Below, in pieces: positions 22,733-32,336 of a stretch of 64,000 bases of DNA. Source of the stretch: Ceratopteris richardii (Eukaryota; Streptophyta; Polypodiopsida; Polypodiales; Pteridaceae); NCBI GenBank assembly GCA_020310875.1, contig CM035423.1:134621196-134685195 (forward strand), read 5' to 3'. Position 1 is the stretch's first letter; every line of letters begins with the position of its first letter. The position numbers were made by a program, and so were the translations under genes. A model generated the notes under the pieces. That model saw nothing but the letters and a program-made list of their open reading frames with translations. It ran no database searches and was not told where the DNA came from.

Positions 22733-22912
22733 AGCATGGAAATTAATTATGATCCCATTAAAGTGAGACCGCAATCCCTTTCCATAACTGATGCGTAACC
22801 CGTGTAGCCAAGTGCTGTGATGTGATGGATGCAATGTTTCTTGCAGCACTAGTGCAGGTCTCTAGACACCTACATGTTTCAGATCATGCATACATTTCTT
22901 GATGAGACGAGA

Positions 22913-24715
22913 TTATGAGTGATGTGCGATGATGGTGGGTGAATTATTACAAGGTTTAACGGTTAGTAATTTAGTACAAGGTTGTATGTTAGTCGGGGGG
23001 TAGTTAGACAATGGGTTAGGGGAAGACGGTTGGACACGCTTCGGTATCCATTTCCTAAGAGTCTTTGAGTGGGTGGTGGGTTTCTGCTGAGGGGCAAAAG
23101 GTAGTATCGGGTGTGGTGGTGTTGAGGGATGGAAAGATTTGTGAGGGGTATATATTACATGGCTTAAGGGTTGAGCTATGATACATGGTTTGGGTACCCA
23201 AATCTGCGTGGGTGTGGGTCTATGGGTAAGGTATTTCTTGGCGATCCAAATTTGTCGAATGCTCGGACCTGTAGAAGAAGGTCGAGGGGATGGTGGATAC
23301 TGATTCTGTTTCTGCCATGCCTTTTTCTTGTCGATCTCTGCTTGGTTGGAGTTCTTCGGTGCTTTTTGTCCTTTTGGCACCCATATTAGTCTGGTGCCGC
23401 TTCCTTTGGGTGGTCTAGACTGCTTTCCTTGTTGTGTCTTCTGATACTGCCGTCGGTCTGGGTTCCTTCGTCGTGGTTGACTCTGTTGTGGTTGAGGGTG
23501 AGAGGTCGGATGGACGCTCTGCTTTGGAAAAGAAGGGAGATCCAACACTTGCATGACCTGCCCATTAGGAAGTGATGCGTTCTTTAACTTTAATCTAGGC
23601 CAGTCCGCAACAAGTTTGGAAGGATGAGCACCGCAGGGTGTCGTGCTCATTTGGCCGCTGATGCAACCCACCTAACCGCTGATTGTGTCCATCTGCCCTT
23701 GTGGTTGGGTAACTGTCTTTTCTAGTTTGCAGGAAGTCCCAGGGAAGATCTCCTGTCGTCCTTCTGATTGACAACTGTCCATAGCCAAGCCCGAGCGGGT
23801 TGGTGTGGACGTAACGTGACTGAGCTGATCAAAGATCTTCCGGTCTTCCGTCGCATGCGTTTCATAGGGTCTAGGGTCACAACCGTCAAGCGGAATGCCG
23901 TTAGGGAAGTCAAGCGGTATCACTCGCTTCTGCTCGAAGGTTCCAATCTGTAAGGAGCCTTGTCTAAGATTTAGGTCCACTGAGTGATCGTATAGCCAAT
24001 CTTGGCCAAGGATTAGGGGTTCTATCAGGTCGTCATCATGGCACACTAGTAGCTTTGCTGTCATCGTCAAATCCTTAATGAGGATAGGAAGGTCCACCTC
24101 ACCCATGCAAGGGGTTTCCATGCCTCCTAGGCCTATGAGGTATGCCTCAATTGGCCGCATTTCTATTCCTGAATCCTTATAGTGGGACCATCTAATCGCA
24201 CTAGTCGCAGCACCTGAGTCAATTAAAGCCCTGAGTTCTTGGCAAGGGTTGCCGTGCTCTAGCCTAACTGTAATGAATGGTCTTCTGTCCACTATGCTAG
24301 GATGAATGGTTGACTTTACTTGACACATGGCCATGGGATATCTGGGGGATGTTTCCAGATGGTTATAATATTCTCTCCCTAGTCCTTGTCTTCTTAGCTT
24401 CATGCGCTTAATGCATTCTATGGCTTCTGCCTGAGCTTCCGCTCGTATTCTATTTTCTTCCTCCTTACGCTTCTTTGCCAATGTGAGTCGTCTAAGCATA
24501 TCCTCAGTAAGAGGTTCTTGATACAGCTTGACTCTACAGCCACTAATGTAATTAGGCATTATATCTCCTTCTAAGGTGGCTAACTGTACTGCTCCACTAG
24601 TCGAAAGTCTGTTAATGATCATAGGTCCATAACCTCGCTTTTCTAACTTCCGTGCGTGTTGTTTCAGTGTATACACTAGAACTAAATCTCCTTCTTTTAG
24701 GCCTTTATCTTTCAC
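22913..24715 (-). CDS. Gyp-B post-integrase region: second aspartic protease and W-P-K tail, one in-frame TAG
   Basis: One frame of about 600 codons, broken by a TAG at 23674-23672. The first part continues the integrase C-terminus (LKEGDLVLVYT, IINRLSTSGAVQLATLEG, PNYISGCRVKLY). Then comes a retropepsin: ALIDSGAATSAI with intact D-S-G (24219-24211), GLGGMETPCMGEVDLPI and PLILGQDWLYDH (about 24016-23980). The I-L-G-Q-D-W ending resembles Ty3-type proteases more than protease 1 of the same element (M-I-L-G-R-P-F), so it is not a simple recent copy of it. The tail is Pro/Gln/Lys-rich with LIWVPKG, QIWIAKK, QIWVPKP and RKWIPKR. Dual proteases are also present in Gyp-A and Gyp-C. Its role may be cleavage of the third-ORF product; this is speculation. 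Confidence 0.82.
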
Positions 24716-24789
24716 ATGTGCATCAAAATATGCTTTCTGTCGCTTCTTCGCTGCGTATATTCCTGCTGCTGCTTTCAGCCTGGTTTCTC

Positions 24790-26709
24790 CTAATCATTCC
24801 AAGTCATTATTCTTGCTGATAATTCATGGCCGGTCCACTGATGTTCTTGTGCAACCTTAAGGGTCGGTATCAAGAAGTCCAAAGGAAGCACTGCATTCTG
24901 ACCAAAAACCATCTGAAAGGGAGTTGCATTGAGTACGGTCTTGTAGGCCACTCGATATGCCCAAACAGCGTGGTGTAACTGTTTGTCCCAATCTGAACGT
25001 TTGTTGTTCACGAGTTTCGTTAGTACGGTACACAGTATCTTGTTAGTGCTTTCAGCCTGACCATTGGCCTGAGGATGATATGGTGCAGATTTCTTGTGAA
25101 TCACCATAAAATCCTGTAACAAATATTCAATGACTTGGTTTAGAAAGTGAGTGCCTCGATCGCTCACTAACTCTATAGGCAGTCCATATCTTGTAAAGAC
25201 ATTTTCAAATAAGAATTTTGCAGTCGTGTGAGCATCATTCTTTTTTGTGGCTTTTGCCTCTACCCATTTCGTGAGATAATCTGTGGCAACAATGATGTAT
25301 TCCACATGTGTACCTTTTGCAGGGGGGTTGATGGGTCCTACAAAGTCTATACCCCACTTAGAGAATGCACGTCCGCCCATCATGGGTTTCAATGGCATTT
25401 CATCTCTGCGAGTAGGAAACTGAGTTCTTTGGCACACATCACATCTCTTTACATAGGTATGAGCATCCATGTGAAGAGTGGGCCACCATAATCCTGCAAA
25501 GAGGATGGCTTTGACTATCCTATCGGGTCCAAAATGACCTCCTGCAACACCTTGGTGTGCAGTCTCTAGTATGCTCAGATAATCGCTTTCATGAACGCAC
25601 TGTCTTAGATATCCATCACGTCCTCTTTTGTATAAATTATCGCCAATAAGTGAATAGTCTTGAGCTTCCTGCTCTAGACTGCGTTGTCGAGCTAAGGTCA
25701 TTCCTTGAGGGAATGTGTTCGTCCTCAAGTATGTCACTAATGGTTCACTCCAGTCTGGTGTGAGGGACACGTGATATAATGTCGCATGCTCTACTGGTGG
25801 TCTTTCACAACACACCTGACATTCTTTACACAACTTGTAGACATCTGCTTCCATCGTAGGCCAATATACTCCTAATCTATGCAGAGTCTGTAATGTCCAT
25901 TGTTTTGAATGATGTTGCTTTAGTGCACCTATGTGTGCTAATTGCAACCAATTCGCATGTTCTGAGTCATCTACACAACAAGCAAGAATCTTTTGATTAT
26001 CCTGTTTATATATGCTTCCTGCCATTATTTGGTATTTCTGAGATTTGGTAATCTCTCCTTCTTTGATCTTTATCCTAGGATTCTTGGGTCCATAAGTGAG
26101 AATAGGGACTATAGGCTTAGCCCATTCTGGTGCTATCTCGAGGTTAAACAAGTATGCATCTGGTAATTCATCCGCTACTCCTTGAGGAGCCTCTCCTGAG
26201 GTTAATCTCGAAAGGTGGTCAGCTCTAAGATGTGTCTTTCCTTTCCTGACTACCACTTCAAAATCATACTCCATGAGTAATAGAAACCAACGTATCAGTC
26301 GTCCTGTGTTACAAGGTTTGTTGACTAAATATAATAGGGCTTGATGATCTGTAAAGAACTTGAACTTGTTGGCCAACAAGTAATGCCTAAACTTCTTTAC
26401 TGCGTAGATCATCCCTAATCCTTCTCGTTCCGTCGTGGTATAATTTCTTTCTGCTGTGTTCAATTGTCTGCTCGCGTAGGCTATGGGGAGATCTATGTTA
26501 CCTTCATTTGTGGGTTGTGCTAACACACATCCTATGGCGTAATTGGATGCATCCACATGTACATGGAATGGCTTACTCCAATCTGGGGTGGTCAATATAG
26601 GTGCTGAGCACAAGCGTCGTTTAAGTTCATTGAATGAATTTTCACACTCATCTGTCCACTCAAAATTGGTTAAAAGAGAGTACAAAGGCTTGGCTATGAT
26701 TGCATACAT
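24790..26709 (-). CDS. Gyp-B RNase H-integrase frame (out of frame with RT)
   Basis: 639 codons open. Order: end of RT; RNase H (codons about 45-170: HVHVDASNYAIGCVLAQP, YASRQLN, FTDHQALLYL); H2C2 module 1 (258-298: HIGALKQHH...CKECQVC); H2C2 module 2 (383-425: HQGVAGGH...CDVC); integrase core with Asp in GIDFVGP (about 453), Asp in VSDRGTH (about 514) and Glu in NGQAES, with exactly 35 residues between the last two. It is separated from the gag-RT ORF by a 55-bp deletion that removed the LPRPKNVKEVQAFMGH block, and it ends early: a 1-bp loss and CGA to TGA lie at 24794-24810. The catalytic residues are intact, but the copy cannot make a full Pol without frame repair. Confidence 0.92.
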   Translation of the reverse strand: MYAIIAKPLYSLLTNFEWTDECENSFNELKRRLCSAPILTTPDWSKPFHVHVDASNYAIGCVLAQPTNEGNIDLPIAYASRQLNTAERNYTTTEREGLGMIYAVKKFRHYLLANKFKFFTDHQALLYLVNKPCNTGRLIRWFLLLMEYDFEVVVRKGKTHLRADHLSRLTSGEAPQGVADELPDAYLFNLEIAPEWAKPIVPILTYGPKNPRIKIKEGEITKSQKYQIMAGSIYKQDNQKILACCVDDSEHANWLQLAHIGALKQHHSKQWTLQTLHRLGVYWPTMEADVYKLCKECQVCCERPPVEHATLYHVSLTPDWSEPLVTYLRTNTFPQGMTLARQRSLEQEAQDYSLIGDNLYKRGRDGYLRQCVHESDYLSILETAHQGVAGGHFGPDRIVKAILFAGLWWPTLHMDAHTYVKRCDVCQRTQFPTRRDEMPLKPMMGGRAFSKWGIDFVGPINPPAKGTHVEYIIVATDYLTKWVEAKATKKNDAHTTAKFLFENVFTRYGLPIELVSDRGTHFLNQVIEYLLQDFMVIHKKSAPYHPQANGQAESTNKILCTVLTKLVNNKRSDWDKQLHHAVWAYRVAYKTVLNATPFQMVFGQNAVLPLDFLIPTLKVAQEHQWTGHELSARIMTWND

Positions 26710-29700
26710 GTGTATGAATCTCCTATAATAACCGCAATTACCTTCACTTTTTCCTCATCCGTAGAGATTCCATTTTTTGACACAATGTGTCCTAGAATTT
26801 TGCCTTGTCTGACCATGAAAACGCATTTTTCTGGGTTCAAACAAACCTGATATTCTCGACATTTGTCAAATATTTGTCTTAACTCTGGGATATGTGTCTG
26901 TCTTACATTTGAATGTGCACATAAGTCATCGACGTAAACTTCCAAGCTCTTGCGTAAGAATTCCTTGAAAACATGGCACATGAGTCGCTGGAAAGTGGCG
27001 GGTGCATTTGTTAAGCCAAATGGCATTACACGAAATGCAAATATGCCCCATTCAGTGGCAAAAGCCGTCTTGTGTTGATCTTCTGGAGCAATGGCTACTT
27101 GGTTATAGCCTGAGAATCCATCAAGAAAGCTGTAAACTTCCTTGCCCGCAACTCTTTCCAATAGGTGTTCTGTGATAGGAAGAGGATAACTATCTCTAAT
27201 CGTGGCGGCATTAACTTTTTTAAGGTTAATACACACACGCAATTTTCCATTCTTCTTGGGCACAACCACAATGGGGGATACCCATTCGGTATGCTCAATT
27301 TCGTAAATGAATCCTGCTTCTATCAATCGATCTATCTCTTCTTTAATCTTCGCAGCGTAGTTATCATTGTACGTGTAAGGTTTCTGTTTTGTCAGTTTTG
27401 CATCTGGAGTCATAGGGATTCTATGAGAACATATATCTGGATCTACTCCTTTCAAATCTTTGTAACTCCAAGCAAAAACATCTCTATATTCGCGCAATAG
27501 GGCAACTAGCTCTTCTTCTTCTTCCTTCGTCAAATCATGCCCTATGTATGTGCATTTTTCTTCTTCTCTTTCTATGGCAACTATTACTTTCTTGGTTTTC
27601 TCTCGGTTATCATATACTTGTCCGTCATTCGCCTTTCTATTGGGCATCCGTACCATGATTCTTCTATCTTCGATTTCATATTTCTTGAAGTTCTCGGGTA
27701 CTTCAAACAAAGATTCTTCTTTTTCTGACATGGTTTCTTTCTTCTTTCTTTTCTTGCCTTCACTCTTGGTAGTCACTTCCGTGGCTAACCTTACCTCGTT
27801 CGTAATTTCCTCGTGTCTCTGAGTGTGAGTCTCTACTTCGTAGAAATATTCTTCCTCTGATGCAAAGGGTGGGTCCATGATAATTGATTCTAAATCAAAA
27901 TCGCTTGCATCCTCAAATGCATCAGTGTCTGGTTCACACTCTTCTAAAATTGCATCGCCCATGATTGGCTCTATCGTGAAAACTGAAATGTCATAGCCAT
28001 CCTCGTCACAGTGGGGTGTCCATTGTTCTTCATTGATGGCTACGTCCATGGTTGCTAGTATTTCTGCCCAACCATGGGGTTCAAACTCCTCGTCTGGGAA
28101 TACTACAGGTGCATATGCTGGATCTTGAAGGGTTCGTGGATGTTGTTCTGCACCTAAGGTCCTTGCTTCTAATCGTTCTTCCTCTTGTTTGGCTACTTTA
28201 CACATCCATAAATGGGTATCCTCATGCAACCAAGAAGGATCTGATTCTAATGAGTGCACGGATTCCGTCTCTGCTGGTGTCTTATGGATGGTATTCCATT
28301 GTATTGGGGGCACATCTCTATGTGAATAGTCTTTAAGATTGACTTTGGTAGTCACTCCTAAATGTTGCAAGTACAAAGAATTAGTTCCCCAATCTTGTAC
28401 AATTTGCAACTGACGCATGAATGGTCGTCCCAATATCATCTCGTAAGCACGATTTTTCGCAAAGTCACAAATGGCAAAGGTATGCTCAAATTCTACACCA
28501 CAAGTGGTGAGAGATATGCCTTCTAGTAAGCCTAATGGTTTTTCTATGTGTCCATCAGCCATTTGTAGCTTCATCCTGGTGGGTCTGAGGGCTGGCTTAC
28601 CCCAACGTTTCCATAAAGTGGTAGTAGCGATGGCTACTCCGGCTCCTGAATCTAAGATGGCTTTCGTGGTGTAGCCCTGATGGGTTATTGGAAGATATGT
28701 GTTACCTTCCTCTCCTTCGCTTACATCTCCAATCTTTTCCATGGGTATCTCTGGTACCTTCTTATGCGATCCTATCTGAGAGGGTGTGGTAGCTAGCTCC
28801 GGGAATTGATTTGCTACATGCTTCCACAATTCTGGTTTTACCTTTAACAATTCCTCCAGAGTGAGATTACACTGTACTTTCGTGTTCTTGATCACTTCTG
28901 TGTTCCTAGGGATCACTGATTCTTCATTCCTCACTATTATCGTGGGTGCTCTCATACTAATAGACTTTGCTTCCCAAGGTCCTGTGAACTGAGGTAATTC
29001 TTGTAGAGAATTAGATTCAAATCCTGTGGGTTCACTCAGTTGCTCCACCTCTACCTCATCGTATATAGAGGGGATGTCTTGGGGAAATTGTTCCTGCAAG
29101 TCATCTATTTCTTGAATAGGAGGATGAGTTCCTTGTTCTTTTCTCCATTTCTCTTCTTGGATTTCTCTCAAAAATTCATGTGAGTACCTATGTATGGAAG
29201 ACAAATTGTCTTGACTTTCTGTATTAGGTACTTGAGACAGGGATGGTGCATTCCTTTCCTGTGTCTCTGGGACAAGAGGGTTCCTAGGCTGATCCTTTTT
29301 CTCTTTGCTTTCTATCAAGTGTTCTAGCCTCTCCATTAGTCCTTGGAAGTGTAATTCCGGTTTTGCCATGTTATTCCAATTAAGATATCTAGAGGCTTCG
29401 AACAAAGCTTGTGCTAACTCTACCATCTTCATGCAAAGTTTAGTTCTCTCAATTTCTAGATCAGCTCGAGGGTAGTTTTTACTCATTTCCGTTACTTGAG
29501 GTCCCTCTTTTATTCTAGCCTGATATGCAAGAAACATCATGTCTAGATCTTTCGGTATGGGTTCCGCTAAAACTGATCCTGATTTTTGAGCTGGGATTTC
29601 TTGGTTTAATTCTTGTGAAGTCAATTCTTGGATTCTGGCTCTAGATTCCCTTAAACTTCCTTCCAACTCACTTATCTTTTTACTCCATTTTCTCTTTATT

Positions 29701-32336
29701 CTTTCTCTAGAATCTTTCCAAGATTTTGTCTTTTTACTGCTAGATTCTGCAACTTCACTAGTTCCGGCTACTTTCTCTTGATTGAGCTGTTGGTTTTGTA
29801 AGAGTGCCTGGGCTCTGGTTATAGCTTGGATAGGCACGTATGTAGGGTTGGATCCATCTGCGTTGTTTACAATACCTATCACGTTGATCGGTGTCACATT
29901 CGAAGCGTTAACTGGGTTCTTAGGACAATCTTTGATTATGTGCTCTTTGCCACAATCGGCACAAAAGCCTTGTATGTTATAGTACGGTGATTGCCTTGCT
30001 ATTGGGGGATGTGGACAATCCTTTATGAAGTGATCTCCTTGGCACCTAAAGCATGGTCCTCTAGGGCCCTGTGGTCTCTGTTGTCTCAATTGGGGCCGTG
30101 GGTTTGGGTTTGTGTACATCACATTAGCATAATCTGGCTCCCAACTAGGTTCCATTGGTGGACTATCATAATGATATGTCTCCACATGCTCTGGTGACTC
30201 CATGTAATAAGCGGGTGGACTAGTTACATGAGTAGAGTCAAAACTGTTTGAGTTCGGGTCACTTTCGGTGATCAGGGGTGAAGAAGGCACTAACGCCCTA
30301 CTTAGATTCTCTTCTGCAGCAGCGTATTTGACAGAGATGACATTCGCTGGTGGGGGTGGCTGCTGAGCTAAGACGGGTTGAGGTCTCTGTTGAGCCTGGT
30401 ATGGGTAGTTCTGAGGAGGCCTATAGTAATAAGGCTGAGCATTGTATTGGCCTTGATACCTACCTTGCTGCTGGTATGGTTGCCGGTAGTTCTGTCTCAC
30501 GGTTTGTTTGTTGTATGGGCAGTCCTGTGCCGTATGATTCGTATATCTTCTCTCAATTGTGCAATATTGGCCACTAGGGTTGTCGTGAGGTTGAGGTGCA
30601 TTGGGGCACACGTTTGCCAAATGATTTCCACCACAAGTGTAACAACGTACATTCGTTGGTAGCTTGGGCACCTGTTTACTAGAAACTCCTAGTTTTTGGG
30701 CCACTTTTTCTGCTAGGTCCTCTATCGAATTAGACAATTTTGTGGATGCTAGAGAAGAACAATCTGAGTCCTTATAGACCTTTGAGAGCTCTAATTCCTC
30801 TCCTAGGTTATCCTCAATGTCTATACATATTCTTACACACTCCTCTAGCGTTCTGGGTTCTTTTAGGTACACATAGGAGCGTAGTTTAGCGCTCAACAAG
30901 CCATCTAGGAACAGTGATACTTGTTTGGCTTGTGAGGGTAGCTCTTGCATTGGACATCGTTCGACATATTGTCTGAATCTACGACCTGCCAGTCTTACTG
31001 TTTCCTGAGGGGTCTGTTTAAAGCTATGAATCAACGAAGACGTGTCATGCCTAATCCCACTTTTAGAGAATTCAGTGATGAATGACTCTAAAAAGTGATG
31101 GATGTCTCTAAATTGCCTTTGTTGCAATGGTTGGAACCAAGTTAAAGCTGTATTCTTTAACGTTAGTCCAAATGCGTTGTACTGCGTGAACATGTCTTCA
31201 ACTTGTTCTGCTCTTAGTACTTGCTTGAATTCTACGACATGGTCATAGGGATCTCCTGTCCCATCAAAGTAATTCTTCATTGATTTTACTAATTGAGTGG
31301 GTCTCAATACTCTTGCGTGTTCGCGTGGTCTAGGTAGAGGAAAATCGTCTCTACCACCTGGTATTCCATGATCTCTTTGTCTATCCGCTCTATTAGTGTC
31401 CGTGGTTGTTCTATCTCTCCCTATGGGGTGATTAAAGCTTACTTCCGGTCTCTCTTTATTTCCTTCTTTTTGATGTCCATGGGCTGAGGAGGTTCCTGCC
31501 CCTTGTTGACTTGTGTTCATGTTCGTTCTAGATGGAGGGAATATCAATTCACCTCTCCATGTGTATGTGTTTTTAGCGCGGTCAGGCACCACAAAGACTC
31601 TTTCTGAAGTCTCATCCAGGTATACATCCTTTCCAGGTGTATCTGGGTCCTTGAATTCATAAATTGTAATGATGCCTATCTCACCAGGGTGTTCCTTTCT
31701 GTACCTCCAAAAGGCTTCATCTGTCTCTTTATTTACAAACAACTCGGTGCTCCTGTTATCTTGAGGGATCCACTCTGGGATGAGTACTCTTGTCAATGCG
31801 GATTTCCCTCTCGGTGTTCTAGGTTCTTCTAACGGTTCTTTTCCTTGAAATTTTGCTTCCGTCTCTAATTGAATTGTGCCAAACTCATTAGTATCGTTTG
31901 GTTGCGTACTTAGGACGTACATGGTTCCTTCTTTGTCTAGGTAAGCGTCTCTCTCAAATTTCACCACTGGTCTTTCCAATCCAATGGGTTGATCAGGGTT
32001 GTGCAGTTGCACCACTTGCCTTTGCAAACCATCCTCATAGATGCGAGCACCTAATCGGTTGGTTCGGAGAAACTCTAGTTGCGTTCTATAGGGTCCTTCA
32101 GGTTTTTCTAGGTATGCTACATTCGACCCTCCGTCTGGTCTGTCTGTGCTAAATGCCATTTCTGATTCACTTGATTCTGAGCTCAACTCGTAGGGATAAC
32201 TACTATTCAATTGCTGAGCCCAAGATCGAGCGATAGTTCTCACACTAGCCTCTGATGATCTAAGGCTTCGTCGATCCGACTTACCTATGTGTCTCCCTGA
32301 TCTAAGGTTCATTAATTTCCTTCCTTGCACGCTCAA
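26694..32336 (-). CDS. Gyp-B gag-protease 1-RT polyprotein, 1880 codons
   Basis: ATG at 32336 (MSVQGRKLMNLRSGRHIG; the MNLRSGR start is also found in Gyp-C). Order: N-terminal region to about codon 340; capsid-type gag core from about 354 (YFDGTGDPYDHVVEF, ALTWFQPLQ, FLDGLLSAKLRSYVY); Tyr/Gln-rich linker; zinc knuckles C-x2-C-x3-H-x4-C at about 564 (CYTCGGNH), 760 (CFRCQGDH) and 789 (CADCGKEH), plus a degenerate one near 590; protease 1 at about 1215-1310 (ILDSGAGVAIA, YEMILGRPFM); Glu/Lys-rich linker; RT about 1640-1860 (KLRVCINLKKVN, FLDGFSGYNQVAI, MPFGLTNAPATFQ, VYVDDL). The last 14 codons after VKVIA are out of frame because of the 55-bp deletion. A gag and pol in one frame is common in plant gypsy elements. 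Long integrity matches the identical LTRs. Confidence 0.95.
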   Translation of the reverse strand: MSVQGRKLMNLRSGRHIGKSDRRSLRSSEASVRTIARSWAQQLNSSYPYELSSESSESEMAFSTDRPDGGSNVAYLEKPEGPYRTQLEFLRTNRLGARIYEDGLQRQVVQLHNPDQPIGLERPVVKFERDAYLDKEGTMYVLSTQPNDTNEFGTIQLETEAKFQGKEPLEEPRTPRGKSALTRVLIPEWIPQDNRSTELFVNKETDEAFWRYRKEHPGEIGIITIYEFKDPDTPGKDVYLDETSERVFVVPDRAKNTYTWRGELIFPPSRTNMNTSQQGAGTSSAHGHQKEGNKERPEVSFNHPIGRDRTTTDTNRADRQRDHGIPGGRDDFPLPRPREHARVLRPTQLVKSMKNYFDGTGDPYDHVVEFKQVLRAEQVEDMFTQYNAFGLTLKNTALTWFQPLQQRQFRDIHHFLESFITEFSKSGIRHDTSSLIHSFKQTPQETVRLAGRRFRQYVERCPMQELPSQAKQVSLFLDGLLSAKLRSYVYLKEPRTLEECVRICIDIEDNLGEELELSKVYKDSDCSSLASTKLSNSIEDLAEKVAQKLGVSSKQVPKLPTNVRCYTCGGNHLANVCPNAPQPHDNPSGQYCTIERRYTNHTAQDCPYNKQTVRQNYRQPYQQQGRYQGQYNAQPYYYRPPQNYPYQAQQRPQPVLAQQPPPPANVISVKYAAAEENLSRALVPSSPLITESDPNSNSFDSTHVTSPPAYYMESPEHVETYHYDSPPMEPSWEPDYANVMYTNPNPRPQLRQQRPQGPRGPCFRCQGDHFIKDCPHPPIARQSPYYNIQGFCADCGKEHIIKDCPKNPVNASNVTPINVIGIVNNADGSNPTYVPIQAITRAQALLQNQQLNQEKVAGTSEVAESSSKKTKSWKDSRERIKRKWSKKISELEGSLRESRARIQELTSQELNQEIPAQKSGSVLAEPIPKDLDMMFLAYQARIKEGPQVTEMSKNYPRADLEIERTKLCMKMVELAQALFEASRYLNWNNMAKPELHFQGLMERLEHLIESKEKKDQPRNPLVPETQERNAPSLSQVPNTESQDNLSSIHRYSHEFLREIQEEKWRKEQGTHPPIQEIDDLQEQFPQDIPSIYDEVEVEQLSEPTGFESNSLQELPQFTGPWEAKSISMRAPTIIVRNEESVIPRNTEVIKNTKVQCNLTLEELLKVKPELWKHVANQFPELATTPSQIGSHKKVPEIPMEKIGDVSEGEEGNTYLPITHQGYTTKAILDSGAGVAIATTTLWKRWGKPALRPTRMKLQMADGHIEKPLGLLEGISLTTCGVEFEHTFAICDFAKNRAYEMILGRPFMRQLQIVQDWGTNSLYLQHLGVTTKVNLKDYSHRDVPPIQWNTIHKTPAETESVHSLESDPSWLHEDTHLWMCKVAKQEEERLEARTLGAEQHPRTLQDPAYAPVVFPDEEFEPHGWAEILATMDVAINEEQWTPHCDEDGYDISVFTIEPIMGDAILEECEPDTDAFEDASDFDLESIIMDPPFASEEEYFYEVETHTQRHEEITNEVRLATEVTTKSEGKKRKKKETMSEKEESLFEVPENFKKYEIEDRRIMVRMPNRKANDGQVYDNREKTKKVIVAIEREEEKCTYIGHDLTKEEEEELVALLREYRDVFAWSYKDLKGVDPDICSHRIPMTPDAKLTKQKPYTYNDNYAAKIKEEIDRLIEAGFIYEIEHTEWVSPIVVVPKKNGKLRVCINLKKVNAATIRDSYPLPITEHLLERVAGKEVYSFLDGFSGYNQVAIAPEDQHKTAFATEWGIFAFRVMPFGLTNAPATFQRLMCHVFKEFLRKSLEVYVDDLCAHSNVRQTHIPELRQIFDKCREYQVCLNPEKCVFMVRQGKILGHIVSKNGISTDEEKVKVIAVIIGDSYTCMQS

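Noticed and set aside
22913..26709. Chromodomain after the Gyp-B integrase
   Set aside because: The sequence after the integrase leads into the second protease; no chromodomain motif is seen.
26694..26750. Programmed ribosomal frameshift between RT and RNase H of Gyp-B
   Set aside because: Gyp-A shows a 55-bp block missing from Gyp-B at this point, including conserved residues, so it is a deletion.
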